From Trichobilharzia szidati (Eukaryota; Platyhelminthes; Trematoda; Strigeidida; Schistosomatidae), in assembly GCA_944472155.2 (NCBI GenBank), contig OX235271.1:85511256-85575255 (forward strand): a stretch of DNA of 64,000 nucleotides, written 5' to 3'. Positions 43,690 to 56,092 of this stretch are shown here, one piece after another (position 1 is the first letter of the stretch; every line of letters begins with the position of its first letter). The notes below the pieces were generated by a model. It was not told the origin of the DNA and did not search any database. It saw only the letters and a list, made by a program, of their open reading frames with translations. The position numbers and the translations under genes were made by a program.

Positions 43690-44050
43690 GTAATGTTAAG
43701 TGACATAGGATCGAGCTGGAGAAAGAATTAGAAGTAGTTAGACTAAAGCATAAGTCCACGAAGTCTTTGGTAGGCGGTTTAAGTCACAAAGAAAGGTGTA
43801 GACTGTCTGATTGTTGGCGATGCTAAGAATCAATAATTGTAGAATGTTATAGTAATGGCTCAAAATCGTCCTCAATGGAGCAAATATATTCACTACTTGT
43901 AATGGTTCACAAGTATTTTCGTTTATTGTATTTTCATCTCATTTCTTTCCTCTACCTCTTTGTATGCTTCTATGAATTGTTGAAACTTGAACTGATGCAG
44001 ATTTATGCAAAGCTATACTCTTATGATTCAGTCGCTGAAATGTAGAAGAT
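43690..44050 (+). mobile_element. LINE 3'-end fragment
   Basis: Degenerate copy of the family at 48840-49215 (AATGTTAAGTGACATAGGAT; TTGAAACTTGAACTGATGCA). Confidence 0.55.
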
Positions 44051-44077
44051 GGTATTTTTAAAAAATTCATTTGAGTT

Positions 44078-44312
44078 CCCAGTGGGACATAGGACTTCAA
44101 GCTAGAGTTTTGAGTTTTCTGTGGCAGTGGTGTTTATTTTTACGGGATGGGGTTGCTAGTCTTACGCCCAACATTCCCTCTTTGATGAACTCATTACCAG
44201 CTAAGTGAGATTTAGGGGTGCATCGGCCGGGGATCAAATGCTGAACCACTTGGGTGGCTAGCGAATATTCTACCTCTGTGTTACCAACGCGCAGAAGATG
44301 GCATAGATTACA
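44078..44312 (-). mobile_element. tRNA-headed SINE, degenerate
   Basis: Opposite-strand copy of 27445-27684: tail TTCCCAGTGGGACATAGGAC, body with TTTTTACGGGATGGGGTTGC, degraded tRNA head to about 44312. Confidence 0.7.
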
Positions 44313-44574
44313 AAATTTCTGAATATCTGTGATGTTAAAGAGGAGTTTAACTCAACAGCTTATTGCAAACTTATACTTAAGCGACTGTGTTTCTAGATTA
44401 TATAAGACTACCTAACCAGGTTTCCTAAATGATAAATTGTTCTCTTACTGATATGTAATTTTATATGTTTTGTTATCGGTATAATCGTTAATACAACTTG
44501 TTAGTTTGCTCTGACGAACTTCCCACCTAGTCAATTTGTCAGCCCAGTGTTCTAATTACTATTAGTAACAGCAG

Positions 44575-45570
44575 TGACGTAATCCACAACGGGAAACTCA
44601 CGGATCCCTTCGAAGTGAAGACGGGAGTAAGACAAGTTGGCTGTCTATTATCTCCAATGATTTTCCTGATTCCGGTAGACTGCATAATGCGACAGACACC
44701 GGCGGGCAGGGAGGAAACTGGCATAAAATGGACTCAGAAAAAAAACTGGAAGGATCTGGACTTCGCCGATGACATATATGTGTGTCTGATTTCCAACAAA
44801 CTGGAAGATATGCAAGTGAAAAGCAACAAGTTGGCAGAAGAAGCAAAGATAGGAAGTACTTCCGGTGGACATAGAGAAAACAGAGGTGATGAGGATTCTC
44901 GGCCAACAGCGACAGCAACAATCAGCATAAATGGGAGAAATATGAAAGACGCAACCTCCTTTACCAGCTACAGGTGGAACTGACGCGGATATCAAAGCGC
45001 AGATCGCGAAAGCAATGCAAGCTTTCGTTACTCTCAAGTATGTGTGGAGATCAGAAGCACTCAGCATGAAAATGAAAATAAGATCCGTATTTCTAACTAC
45101 AGTGTGAAGTCAGTGCTCTTATACTGATCAGAGACTTGGCGGGCGTCGTGAAGGACACTCCGAAAAAGCTACAAAACTTCATCAGCAGCTATCTTCGCCC
45201 AATATTTAGCTCTAGATCAGATGGGCAGAACAGATTGGCAATAGAGAAGGATCTCTGGGGAGAACCAACCCATCAGGAACCAAATTTGCAACAAATATGC
45301 AGGAAGAAATGGAGGTGTATTGGCCATACTCTGAGAAAACAAACCATCAAGTGAAATCACACGCCAGGCCATCGCTCGAGTGGAACCCGAAAGGGAAGCG
45401 GCGAGTTAGTTGGGAATCAGTGCGAGGGTGACATGTAGGAGGTCATGCGATGAGTAGATGAAAGCATGTGGGCAGACCTGGAGCTAGGTGAAAACGCTGG
45501 CGGAGAACCGAACACAATGAAGACGTGCGTCTGAAGCCCTATGTCCCTCTAGGAACTAAAGGAAACAATA
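44575..45570 (+). mobile_element. RTE/SR2-like LINE, RT palm to 3' end
   Basis: The frame at 44615-44983 keeps KTGVRQVGCLLSPMIFLIPV and an intact catalytic FADD (DLDFADDIYV). The downstream tail is frame-shifted but recognisable to the 3' tail CTGAAGCCCTATGTCCCTCT at about 45530. 5'-truncated. Confidence 0.8.
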
Positions 45571-46179
45571 ATAATAACGACAGTGGCACGATACGATTCC
45601 ACAGAACTCATGATGTAAGAAGACAAAAAGACAGACCGTTGACGTAGAGGGCGTTTACTATCTCGAATCAACAACAAAAGGGTTGGTAACAATTACGTAT
45701 ATATATGTATGTAAATATGCTTTAAATGACGTTGGGAGTCAATAAAACACTGATAAGCTAAAACAGGCAACAAACAATAGACTCCTAAGGTCATAGGTGG
45801 GGGCGCGTGGAGAATACAGACAGCACTGTACTGTGAAGATGAATGTAGTATTTTAGAAGAGTTAGGTCTATATAGCAGTTACCAATAATTGACTTTTATA
45901 AGCATTTTCATAACGTTTCAGGACCCCATATATCTGTAAAGCTTAGAAGAGAAGTTATGAATAGAATATTCTTTTATGACCTATGTCATTAAAATGTAGA
46001 GTTAAAAGTCTTGCCAACAGATAATAATGGTAAAAATGACTTCCAGGTTTTTGGCAACTCCTGAGAGGATGATCTGAAATTGTTGTAAGAAGTCGTGGCT
46101 AATGGGGTTTACCATGTTAAGGTGAGGTGAACGCTCATTAGTAGCACAAATCAACAAAAGTAAGGGTTCATAAGTCACT

Positions 46180-46345
46180 GAATTCTAGCCCAAGTGTCTG
46201 AACAGTCAACGGGCTTCTCTTTATTACTTAGAGAACCTGGGTTCAATCCTTGGTGAGGTCGTCAGTGTGTACCAATGAAGAGTCACAAACTAGTACGAAG
46301 CAGTATTATCCACTACTCCCTGGTTTCCAATAGTTTCTCTAAAAG
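46180..46345 (+). mobile_element. SM-alpha-type SINE, degenerate
   Basis: B-box-like CTGGGTTCAATCCTTGG, then a worn hammerhead (AATGAAGAGTCACAAACTAG, then TACGAAGC and ACTCCCTGGTTTCC). Core mutated. Confidence 0.55.
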
Positions 46346-46439
46346 AAGTCACTTCGTAGTCAATCTTCAAATCAAATGATTTTGATAAAACTATACAATG
46401 TCTATCAAAGCGTATAGTTAAAAATACAGATATACTTAC

Positions 46440-46537
46440 ATGACATAAACAAAAGTGTCTTCCTTGAATGATATTACATCTTCTTGTTCCAACTTTATCA
46501 CAATATTTTTCACATATACCTTCAGTTTTACAATGAC
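46440..46537 (-). CDS. EGF/TSP1 membrane protein, most 5' exon found (EGF-like)
   Basis: 98 bp, acceptor TGTATCTAG before 46537, donor GTAAGT from 46439. Two bases complete a codon from an upstream exon not found here; 32 codons follow (HCKTEGICEKYCDKVGTRRC and then NIIQGRHFCLCH), ending in phase 0 as the next exon requires. Cys spacing is EGF-like and the module finishes in the next exon (PTHMGINC). The protein's signal peptide and N-terminal part must lie upstream on the minus strand; no candidate for them was found in 46.6-64 kb. Confidence 0.72.
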
Positions 46538-46899
46538 CTAGATACAATGAGAAACTATTAAGTTATGATATACTTTTAAATAATACATTTATCTTTTGTT
46601 TAGTTAGAGATAAACGTTTTAAAAAAATATTTATTAATTCATTTGGTCACATTTATAACTTCCTGTTGATGATATGAGACGGCTAAAAACAGCTTAAACC
46701 AGTCTGAACAAATTTAAACCATCGGGCCAAGGCAGAATATTTAGTGTAATACGATTGGACAGTTTTCAAGTTCGAACTTATACAGTCAGTATAATTGGCA
46801 GTTTATTGGCTTAACTTTCTGAGGTAAGTCATATGTGTGCATAATGTATTTTTATACAATGAATTGAATTTTTCTTACTGGCATGGATCAGTCATTTTT

Positions 46900-47300
46900 T
46901 TGTGATCCCTAGAGCCCACAAAAATAAAGGCAGAAGTAACCAGTGATTTGTATTGGTATGGAATCCCCAAATCAGTTGTATTATTTTTATTTTGATTACA
47001 GCTTGAAACCATATAGTATTTTTGATGCAGGTAAGGAATTTGCAGCATGTGATATCGGTAGCCCAAGTTTAGCACGCCGACCATTGATATCAGGTGTGCG
47101 CCGGCAGGGGGATCGAACCCCGGACCATGTGCATGGTCGGCGAGAGTCTTAACCGCTGCGCTACCGAAGAACAAATGCTCCGCCCGAAGACAGAGCTGAA
47201 AAGAATGAGGCAAGACTCATTGTATTGTGTCTTCCGACCGAAGCCTTTAGTAAAAGGCGAAAGATTTATCCGCAAATGAGGAGACACCAGAGTTATTACA
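46900..47300 (-). repeat. tRNA-headed repeat with a different body
   Basis: A tRNA-like head at 47092-47175 (minus: GGTAGCGCAGCGGTTAAGAC, GACCATGCACATGGTCCGGG) is the same as the SINE head at 27451. The downstream body (to about 46900) does not match that SINE. It may be a second SINE subfamily or a chimeric retroposon. Confidence 0.5.
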
Positions 47301-47609
47301 TCACCACCAGCAGAAATAACAGTTGGTGTCTGGAAGTAAAACCTAAGAAACGATTTTCGTCTTACATGGGACTTTTCAGACGGGCATTCCTATTTCCCAA
47401 TAAGCGATGCTGCTCTTATTGAGACTTAGATCCAGCACTTATCGCTTCAAACACTCAAGGCTTTATCTACAGGGCCATGAGAGCCACAAACATCCTGAAT
47501 TCTTGTGCTATCGGTCACCATGGGTAACAAGTATGGTTTGAAATTAGGCACTTGGTATTTTTAATTTCTTATTGAAATATCTTAGTTTAAACCAACCATA
47601 AATGTGTTT

Positions 47610-47805
47610 CAGGGTTCGATCCCCGGCCATCGACGCACTCCTTTACCTCACTAAGCCAGTAACAAGACTGGTAAAGAGGGAAGGTTGTTTAGGCGTGCGG
47701 CTAGCAACCACATCCTGTAAAAATAAACACCACTGCTACTGAAACTTCAAGCCTGTAGCTTGAAGCCCTATGTCCCATTGGGAACTTAAAGGAATAAAAA
47801 ACATA
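47610..47805 (+). mobile_element. tRNA-headed SINE, head-truncated
   Basis: Starts in the B-box (GGGTTCGATCCCCGG) and runs through the body to GAAGCCCTATGTCCCATT and GGAATAAAAAAC, parallel to 27505-27684. Confidence 0.8.
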
Positions 47806-48169
47806 CATTTAATATCAACAAAAAATCAATAAAGGATATTAACACTTAGTTGAACAAGATGAACAGAGAGAGGATAAATCGCTACAAAATAATGTAAATG
47901 TAAGGAATGCATTTATAAAATACCCTAAGAACGACGCCAATTGTAGCGACATACTCCATCGCAATATTCACATAATGACATACATTATATATTTTATTTA
48001 GATATTTGACATTATATTATGAACTTGGTGAGATTTTTATGACGTATTTATTCGAACAGTTTCATAGTTCTCGCTAGTCTTTGACATTAAATGTTGCTTC
48101 ATAGTCATTTCTAGACTTCAGACTTATTGCGTCAGGAATGTTTTGTCTTTATTTGTGTCCAAATGGCAC

Positions 48170-48755
48170 TAATTCAATTTGCTACGTCCGCCTTTATGGT
48201 TGTGACACACTGTCATAGAAAGTGGAAGATATGGAAAGGTTAAATGTCTTTGATCACAGGTGTCTGTGTCCAGTCCCACGTGTTAAGCGAGGATGAGATG
48301 GCTAGGTTACGTGCTGCGCATGCCTAACCATGGCCTCCCACGATGGGCATTACTAGCTGATATAGGTGCAGGTTGGAAAAGAGTAAGTGGTGGCCAAACA
48401 AAAACATGGCATCAATCCATGAAATCCCTGACAGTTAAACTGTGTCAGGTAGGGAGATGCAGACTTCCGGGTTGAGGCCCTCTGGACTCTAAGAATCAAT
48501 GGCTGGAGACAATAGGTGACATGGCTCAAAATCGTTGTCAATGGCTTACGCAGATGTATTCAGTCTGTGTAATCTTTCATATTCCTTTCTACCATTACTC
48601 ATTCTGTTTCACTCTTATACTTGTCAAAACTCTATTGATTCTCTTCACTTATTTTCTTGTCTACCTTTGTGTGCTCTTTGGAACATGGCAACTCGAACTG
48701 CTGCCCTTCGGTGCTAAGTTCTATGTTGAATCCAGCCAGCCAGCCAGTTAAGCGA
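48170..48755 (+). mobile_element. Truncated LINE: RT tail and 3' UTR
   Basis: Open frame 48293-48475 reads [20 protein letters not shown] and then [19 protein letters not shown], the clearest copy of this LINE tail. The 3' UTR ends in CCAGCCAGCC near 48745. Confidence 0.8.
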
Positions 48756-49215
48756 GGATCAGAAGGGGATGTCAGTCGATGAGTTTGTGAAGGTGAATCG
48801 ATTGGAATGACTAGGACACGTGGTGCGTATGCCAAGCTGTCGGCTTCCTCGATGGTCAATGTTAGGTAACATAGGAGCATGCTGGAAGAGAGTTATGGGT
48901 AGTCAAACCAAAATTTGGGATTAGTTTATGAAATCTTTGAGACCAGTAGAGAGGTGTAAGCAGTCTGGGTGGGGTTGTCAGGATTCCAAGGACCAATAGC
49001 TGGAGACATATGGAGTGATATGGCTCAAAATTGTTGTCATTAGCGCAGATGCATTCACTCCCTGTGATCTCCTATTCATCCTTCTATAATTTCTTGTTTA
49101 TTATAGTCCTTCTGAATGACTTCTTCCCTCTCTTGTGTCTATCTTTGTGTGCTGTATGGATTGTGAAAGCTTTAGCTGCTGCACTTCTGTACAAAATTCT
49201 ATGTTTAAACTTGGT
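48756..49215 (+). mobile_element. Second LINE 3' end in tandem
   Basis: Restarts the same family (GATGAGTTTGTGAAGGTGAA; CGTGGTGCGTATGCCAAGC) with its own 3' UTR (GCTGCACTTCTGTACAAAAT), directly after the previous copy. Confidence 0.7.
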
Positions 49216-49228
49216 CAGTCTGTGAATC

Positions 49229-49699
49229 TTGGAAGGAATATATTTTGAACGTCCTATATCATCACTCCCAGTTTTGCTTTACGGATCAGAAACTTGGCGG
49301 CTCACCAAGAATATTTTCAACAGGTTGCAGACCTTTATCAACAACTGTCTTCGCTCCATACTGAAGATTAGATGGCCAGAAAGAATCACAAACAAGAAGC
49401 TATGGGAACAAACGAAACAGGAACCAATCGCCCAACAAATATGCAGGAGGAAGTGGAGATGGATTGGACACTCGCTGAGGAGGCCGTTGAGTGACATCGC
49501 GCGTCAAGCCCTCGAGTGGAACCCGAAAGGGAAGCGGCGAGTGGGACGTCCAAGGGTGACATGGAGGAGATCGTGTGAGGAGGAGATGAAACAGTATGGA
49601 ATAACATGGACGCAAGTGAAAAGAACAGCAGAAGACAGAAGCAAGTGGAGGCGTGCAGTTGAAGCACTATGTTCCACTAGGAACCCAAGGGAACAATAA
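49229..49699 (+). mobile_element. RTE/SR2-like LINE, intact RT C-terminal domain
   Basis: Uninterrupted 156-codon frame to the natural stop: LYGSETWRLTKN, NCLRSILKIRWPERI, RRKWRWIGHSLRR, then RQALEWNPKGKRRVGRPRVT, WRRSCEEEMK, ALCSTRNPREQ. This is the conserved tail of RTE-clade polymerases. It is followed by CAATAATAATAA, typical of RTE 3' microsatellite ends. 5'-truncated. Confidence 0.85.
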
Positions 49700-50050
49700 T
49701 AATAATATCATCACTCCCCTAGTGAATATTTTCAATACTGAATATATGAATGTGATCATTAAAAATGATTGACATTATGTCCAGAACTATTCACTGTGGA
49801 ATTTTATGTCTGCGCATTAATCTAATCAACATAATTGTTTAATTATTATATCTTAATATATTAACTACAATGTGTGCAAGATTTGAAAATATAAATTTAC
49901 CGCCTATAATGTTTATCATTGAACATTTAATGTCTGAATCATTTTTTTGAATTCCAGATAACGAAAACAAAAAGGTATCACTAAAATCTTTATTGTACAA
50001 CAAATTGAAATGTTCTTTAATTAAATTAATTGAATATCGTTGTCATTCTG

Positions 50051-50236
50051 TCATAGAATACAAAATGCTGCTGTTGCGATTAAAACAATTTTCGCAGAAA
50101 AATAATCTAATGGTCTAGATTCCTTCATACTATTTTTGTTGTTTATTAGACATAATTCCCGTTGAGATATAAAACAAAAAGATTTCAGGGAAGAAAATTC
50201 TGTTCCCATACTGGTTTCATTTTCGTACCTGTACAA
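50051..50236 (-). other. Possible terminal exon, unassigned
   Basis: Minus frame preceded by an acceptor-like GATTGTACAG. It encodes about 60 residues ending in a hydrophobic SAKIVLIATAAFCIL and a stop. It could be the last exon of an unrecognised gene, but no partner exon or homologue is recognised and it abuts PLE sequence. Confidence 0.2.
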
Positions 50237-51097
50237 TCGTAGCTAGATATGTGCGAAGTTCTATTCTAGAACACCTGATCGACTCTTGTCACTCTACCAA
50301 CCCTGACCATGATTTTAAGATCATCCATCATCTACTGAATCCATGCTAACTTGCTGGCAGCGTTTTCTTCGTTATAGACTTCTAAAGACAGCGGAGGCCT
50401 TGACCATTCATGAATTTAAGCCAACCAGACCTTTGTGTACAAAAGAAGTAGGTACAATCCCTACTTCTGCCTTGGTCGTAGAGGGATAGACACTTATTTA
50501 TTTTGTTTATTTAGTTAATCTATGTACCTTTCCCTCATTACTACGATTATTATTGTTATTACTTTTCGCACTTTGAATTGTTTCAACTTGTCCCACTATT
50601 CATTCTATATTTTATTCCTTTACGTTCCCAGTGCAACATAGGGCTTCAAGCTAGAGGCTTGAAGTTTCGGTAGCAGTGGTGTTGATTTTTACAGGATGTG
50701 GTTGCTAGCTTCATGCTCAACCAACCTTCCCTCTTTACCAGTCTTATTACTGGCTTAGTGAGGTAAAGGAGTGCGTCGGTGGCCGGTGATCGAACCTCGG
50801 AACACATGCGTCCTACCGCTGTGCTACCGACGCTTGTCATTCTATACACCTTATGAATTATTGCTTATATGACACTAATTGTTTCGCTACTTGACATTTA
50901 ACCATGATTATAATCACAAATATTTTAGTTGCATTTCATACTACTACTATTATTATTTCATGTATTCACACCTTTGATCCAATTCCCTCACTGGATATAA
51001 TTTCTTAAAAACCATATATATACCACTGTACAGTTTGATAATAAATTCGCCGAAAAGAGTCCCTTTGCTGAATATGGTACTTTTAATCCTACAATGG
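50237..51097 (+). mobile_element. Penelope-like element 3' part, split by a SINE
   Basis: GIY-YIG tail motifs in broken frames at 50250-50460 match 24035-24258. After the nested SINE (50610-50836) the element continues to a terminal arm (about 50980-51097) resembling 24474-24585. No left inverted arm, so 5'-truncated. Confidence 0.78.
50610..50836 (-). mobile_element. tRNA-headed SINE nested in the PLE
   Basis: Flanked by TCATTCTATA at 50600-50609 and 50837-50846. Reversed copy of 27445-27684 with a shortened head. Confidence 0.85.
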
Positions 51098-51949
51098 GAA
51101 TTATTAAATTACATATAGACTACGACAAACAATAACAACTAGTTTTGTTGTGTATTTGTGTGTGCATTGAAATCTGACATTGAGTGGGAATCCTAAATTG
51201 CGATAATGTTTGTGTAAATGATCAAAAGTCACAAATGGATTAGATATGGATATAGGTCGAACTCAGGGGAACTTCGTTATTTTATCACTACACTTGATAT
51301 CTGTCAGCCCTTACCTGAACTCACATTCAGGGTTCCTCATATTTTTGGTGTTTGTTTATATGTATTTTGTGGTAATCATTTTCCTCGCACACCATTGAAT
51401 ATAACTCATCCCCTCCCACCCACCCCAATGAAACTTATATTCTGTTGACGGTGAATACATTGGTATGTCAACCTTTTGTCTATTCACAATTTATCTTATG
51501 TTCTGAATGATTGCACATTTTTTATATACGTTCATTTAACAATATTAAATACCGAACTATCCCTCCATATTATATATTTACCCGAATAAAGTCTCCAATA
51601 TAATTTCCATCTGCCTTCAATTTATGATTATATTCATTGATTTATAACTGTAGAGTCTGCGGAAGAATTTAACGAAAACACTTGTCCACTCAAAATCATC
51701 TTCTTCAGATATGAATGAATTAATAAATAAAGGTCAATATAAAGTTCAGCAGATATCCGTAAAATAGAAAATCAGAAGATTAAGTACATTTGGAATGGTA
51801 AAATGTTTAAACGCAATAATAAGGAAATTCTACTGCAGCGTGAATTTTCATTCAACCTGTAATCATTGTTCATCTGACTGACCGACTGAAGGAATGATTT
51901 TCAGGATGGAACTTTGCACAAACAAAGGTAAAGAATAGAAAGACGTTGA
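51098..51949. other. No recognised feature
   Basis: AT-rich. The open stretch 51218-51448 has no recognised family. Confidence 0.4.
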
Positions 51950-52750
51950 TACATGGTTGTTGGGCTTGCGTGTCGCAATGACCTGACAAGCTACACTGGC
52001 TGGGATGAATCTTGCTGAAGGTGGTACCATACCATGAACGATGTTTGAATAGCTTCTGGACTAAAGGTATCTACCGTCAGTGTATGTCATTTACACTATG
52101 TTGAGAGTCCGTTGGCAAAGTTTTACTGCTGGTGCCGTGAGAGCTGTCTACTAGCCAAATTGGTAGACAGTAATTTACGTCAATATTTACGTTCCCAAGA
52201 TTTGTCGTGAGAAAATGTGAACAAAGATTGATTCAAAACCGACCACAGCAGACTTTGCGTAGGCGGATGCAGTTAACATATAGAGGATTTGACATTCAAG
52301 AAACAGTCACAAATAGATGAAAGATTAACTTTACGTGAGAAACAACCAATCGGAAGACTGTGTTTGTTTGCTTAAATATCCATAGTAATGTACATGAAAA
52401 TATATAAATATGCATTGATTTCCTTAATAAATGATCTGTTGCCTGACTCTTGCCTTCTGTCGTTACACTGGTGAATAGGGTTATGAAAGTAGTTAGGTGT
52501 TTCTCTCAGACGACCAGCAAGCCAGTAGTGCTGCTCCTCCGATCTAGAGAGATGGGTTAGAATAGTTTGGCTTCGAAATTTGTACACCTGGATCTACCTT
52601 GTTGATGTCTTTAGCAAAAACCAACTCAAACAGTTGTCTCCTGGACTCTGCGGTCACACTATACTAATACTACTTCTATTTTAGGTACTCTTAGGAGAGT
52701 TGAGAGAATAATAATCGCCCACACGCTTCCATAAAGGCACAAGATTTCCC
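51950..52750 (+). mobile_element. 573-bp retroposon copy interrupted by a solo LTR
   Basis: Aligns with 14070-14619 (GGGCTTGCGTGTCGCAATGA; CTACACTGGCTGGGA; TTTCTCTCAGACGACCAGCA), split at ACTGCTGG by the LTR at 52133-52467. Confidence 0.75.
52133..52467 (+). mobile_element. Solo LTR (gypsy-type family), with paralogous empty site
   Basis: 335 bp between CTGG duplications (52129-52132, 52468-52471). The paralogue at 14260 reads ACTGCTGGGGAACAGGG, the uninterrupted target. A CTTAATAAATG near 52428 suits a polyadenylation signal and sets the orientation. Confidence 0.93.
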
Positions 52751-53180
52751 TATCACAATCCACCTTCATCGTTCGTCATATTGTAATCAGTCTCCTAAGT
52801 GAAGACTGTCTCAAAAAAAGAAGTATTAGGTGCGAAATTACTAACTTACTTTGCAATACTAAATAAACGCCTACTTCCATTCTTCTTACCATTAAAAACG
52901 ACACCACTACTACTGCATTCAGCTACTGACCGACTGTCTGACTGAGTTTTAGTGCGTCAAGAAATTCAGCAGTTCAAGTTGAAATATTCAAAAGAAGTAT
53001 ATTAAGCATAAATATGCAGGAGAAAGAATAGTACGTTGAAAAAGCATAAGGGTTTAATGGTAAATAGAGATCATAAAGAGGAAACTGCTTACGAGCCATT
53101 TAAATTGACCTTCTTAAGAAATGTTTCTAACGAATGAACAAATCCACTGTTTTCAAGTTCTGATTTGCAGAGATTCAGTT

Positions 53181-54689
53181 GCATTATGGGTAAAATTTGT
53201 TTGATATAAAGTCTCACAGTGTTATACAGTAATATCTACTGATGACCACGTTTCGAGCACAAATTATTGCCGCTCATAATCATACCAAGACAGTACTCAC
53301 ACAACTTTCTAACTTCGTTTATATAATTCCATTATTTGTCATCGCTTGGGTTGATTGGTAGTAGTATTCTCCATATTTCCAGTATGAGTGATGAGTCATT
53401 CGTATCGCACGTGTTTGGTGTAGATTCTATGAGCATAGATTCAGTAATCAACCTCTCTCGCTCTCCACCTACCTATGCTACTTATTAGAATTTTAACCCT
53501 CTCCCACCCTATTGTGTGGTTGTTTGTTAATGCATGCCGTGCAATCGCTGAGCTTTTTTCTTTTCTTCTCGGGGTCAACCATTCTTACCTTAGCTAACAT
53601 ATTTCTAGCTTCTTGACACATATAAACTCACTAGTAGAGGGAATAAAATTCACATTTGAATCGAAAAATGAACAAGGAGAATTAGCCATTTTAAACCGTA
53701 AAATAAAACGAACAGAAGAGGGTAAACTACACACTAGCGTTTATAAAAAACCAACGCATTCTGATAGATATTTAGACTTTAATTCATCTCATCCGTTAAC
53801 TGTTAAGGCAGGCTTAGTTAAGTGTTTAACAAACCGAGCAATGGCACTAAGTAGCACAAAAAAGACCTAAATGATGAAATAAAACAGATAGAAGAGGCGT
53901 TGGTGTTAAATAACTATCCCCTAAAATTCATTAGGAAAATCGAAAAAGGCCAAAATAAAAATAAAAAGAATTGTGAAACTAGTAATAATAACATAAATAA
54001 GAGAGAATATAATTCATCTACTGTTATACCATATAAGGAGGGGACATCTGAGACCCTACGTAGGATTCTTAATAAAGCAGGAATTAGAGTGGTGGTATTC
54101 AAACCTACAAACTCACTCAGAGACAAGCTCTGTAGGCTAAAAGACCCGGTGGACCAAATTAAACAAAATAATATAATTTACAAAATACCCTGCAATTATT
54201 CTGAGGTCAACTACGTTGGTCAAACTAGTAGATCGTGCGGGGGTATTCAGATTGTCAGAACATAGGAATTTAGCTGAAGTAAGAATGGTTGACCCCGAGA
54301 AGATAAGTAATTTAGAAAGAAGCTCAGCAATTGCACTCCACGCATTAACACCAAACCACACAATAGGGTGGGAGAGGGTTAACATTCTGAAAAGTAATCT
54401 AGGTAGGTGGAGAGCGAGAGTGGTTGACTACTGAATCCTGGTTCATTGAGTCTACACCCAACACATGCAACAGAAATGACTCAAATACCAGAAATATAGA
54501 AAATACTACTACCAATCAAATCAAACGATGGAAAATAATGGAATTATATGAACGAAGTTAGAAAGTTGTGTGAATAGTGTCTTGATATGATTATGAGCGG
54601 CAATAATTTGTGCTGGAAACGTGGTCATCAGTAGATATTACTGTATAACACTGTGAGACTTTATAAAAATAAACTTTACCCATAATGGA
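53181..54689 (+). mobile_element. Penelope-like element with ~285-bp inverted terminal repeats
   Basis: Arms 53181-53476 and 54408-54689 are inverted copies (CATTATGGGTAAA at the outer ends; GTTATACAGTAATATCTACT; AACCACTCTCGCTCTCC-like inner ends) with clear divergence. Encloses two frame fragments: 53613-53870 (GELAILNRKIKR, YKKPTHSDRYLDFNSSHP) and 53900-54265 (IIYKIPC, VNYVGQTSRSCGG). The RT catalytic part is missing. Related to, but distinct from, the element at 27831. Confidence 0.85.
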
Positions 54690-56029
54690 ATTATACTCTA
54701 CCAAACTGCACAAGTTTTATTCTTATATCAGAGATTCAGTTGGTTTCAAGGAGTACACAACAGTACTATTTCGTTTTGGTTTGAGACTTTTCAGCTGCAT
54801 ACTCCCACTACCCTACCAGGGATTGGACTTGGGAGACAGGTAATATAACTGATATCCAGCTCGTGATCTGACTTGAAACCAACTAATATGAATAAAAGTC
54901 AAAAATTGTTCGTGTGTTTCAGTGTGCGTTCATGCGTGCGTGCGTGCGTATGATTTTGTTTATTAATGAATGTCAAATATTTTGAAAAAGAAGAACGATA
55001 AAAATGACTTTTAAAAGTGAATATCTTTTCAGAAAACAATAAAGTATGATGTGCCACATTTATTCCGATGTCAAAATAACAATAATAACATGAATAATAC
55101 CGAACAGTACACAGATAAATCAGTTATATCCTAACTAACTAACTAACTAACCAACTGATCACAGAATAATGTGACCTATTATAATTCATCCCGGCGAAAA
55201 AAATCCCATTTCTTGACAATTTTAAATTATTTTTCAATTGTTACTTGGTAAGTGTTAGACTGATTTGAAATTAGACAGCGAATTGACATCAGTTAGAGAG
55301 CCATCAAAAGGCGAGAAAGTATTTAAAAGCTGGTTCGTATTAGTTTTGGACTGCTTCCGCGATCCTCAATCACCTTCCCACCTGTGATTGAAATCAACTT
55401 GTCTAACTGATGTCTACTTGCTATATATAACTTGATAAATCAATCAAATCCTTAGAAATTAATCGAATTCTTTCTAAACTCTAGCCACTGGACGAAGTTA
55501 TGTGAACTTCTAGTGAGAAGTCATGACTAGCGGCGTCCACCAAGTTGTCAATGATACTAGTTGATGGAGGTGTAGGAAAAGTGAGAATTGGCTGAAGTTA
55601 GGATTCTTGATCTGGCTATTTGATCCAGTCCAGTGGCTGAATGATCAGTGGGCTCATATTTCAACCATTCCTAGCATGCCATTAGATCCCAAGCTTGTTG
55701 TAATTTTCTAAGACTGATACTGAAAATAGTGAATAGTACTACTGACAGGATTTTGTAAGTAGTTTATTCTATGATCAGTCTTTTGTAGAAGTATGAGTAG
55801 TAGAGAGATGGATTCACTGGTGAAGAGTAGAAATGAAAGAGCCTTGTGAAACAATATAGAAAGCATAAAAGGAAGACGAAATAAACACAGAATGAGGAGC
55901 GTTTGAAAATGGGAATTTCAACATAAAGTTTTTTATATTTTGGTATAACTGGACATCATTTTGACAAGTTAACAGGTCTGCTAACAAATACCACATTAAT
56001 ATTATTATTATTATCATTAAAAAACCGCA
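54690..56029. other. No recognised gene; microsatellites
   Basis: (GTGC)n/(GCGT)n near 54935, (AACT)n near 55130 and an ATT-rich run near 56000. No exons seen. Confidence 0.4.
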
Positions 56030-56092
56030 CATATACGACTGTGCAGACTGATAATAAATTAGTTGAAATGAGACTCTTCGTTGAATCACTTG
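56030..56092 (+). repeat. Penelope-like element terminal fragment
   Basis: ACTGATAATAAATTAGTTGA and GAGACTCTTCGTTGAAT match the outer arm of the PLE at 24530-24585. Confidence 0.6.

Noticed and set aside
48521..48751. Open frames on both strands near a LINE 3' UTR
   Set aside because: T-rich 3' UTR shadows without domain resemblance.
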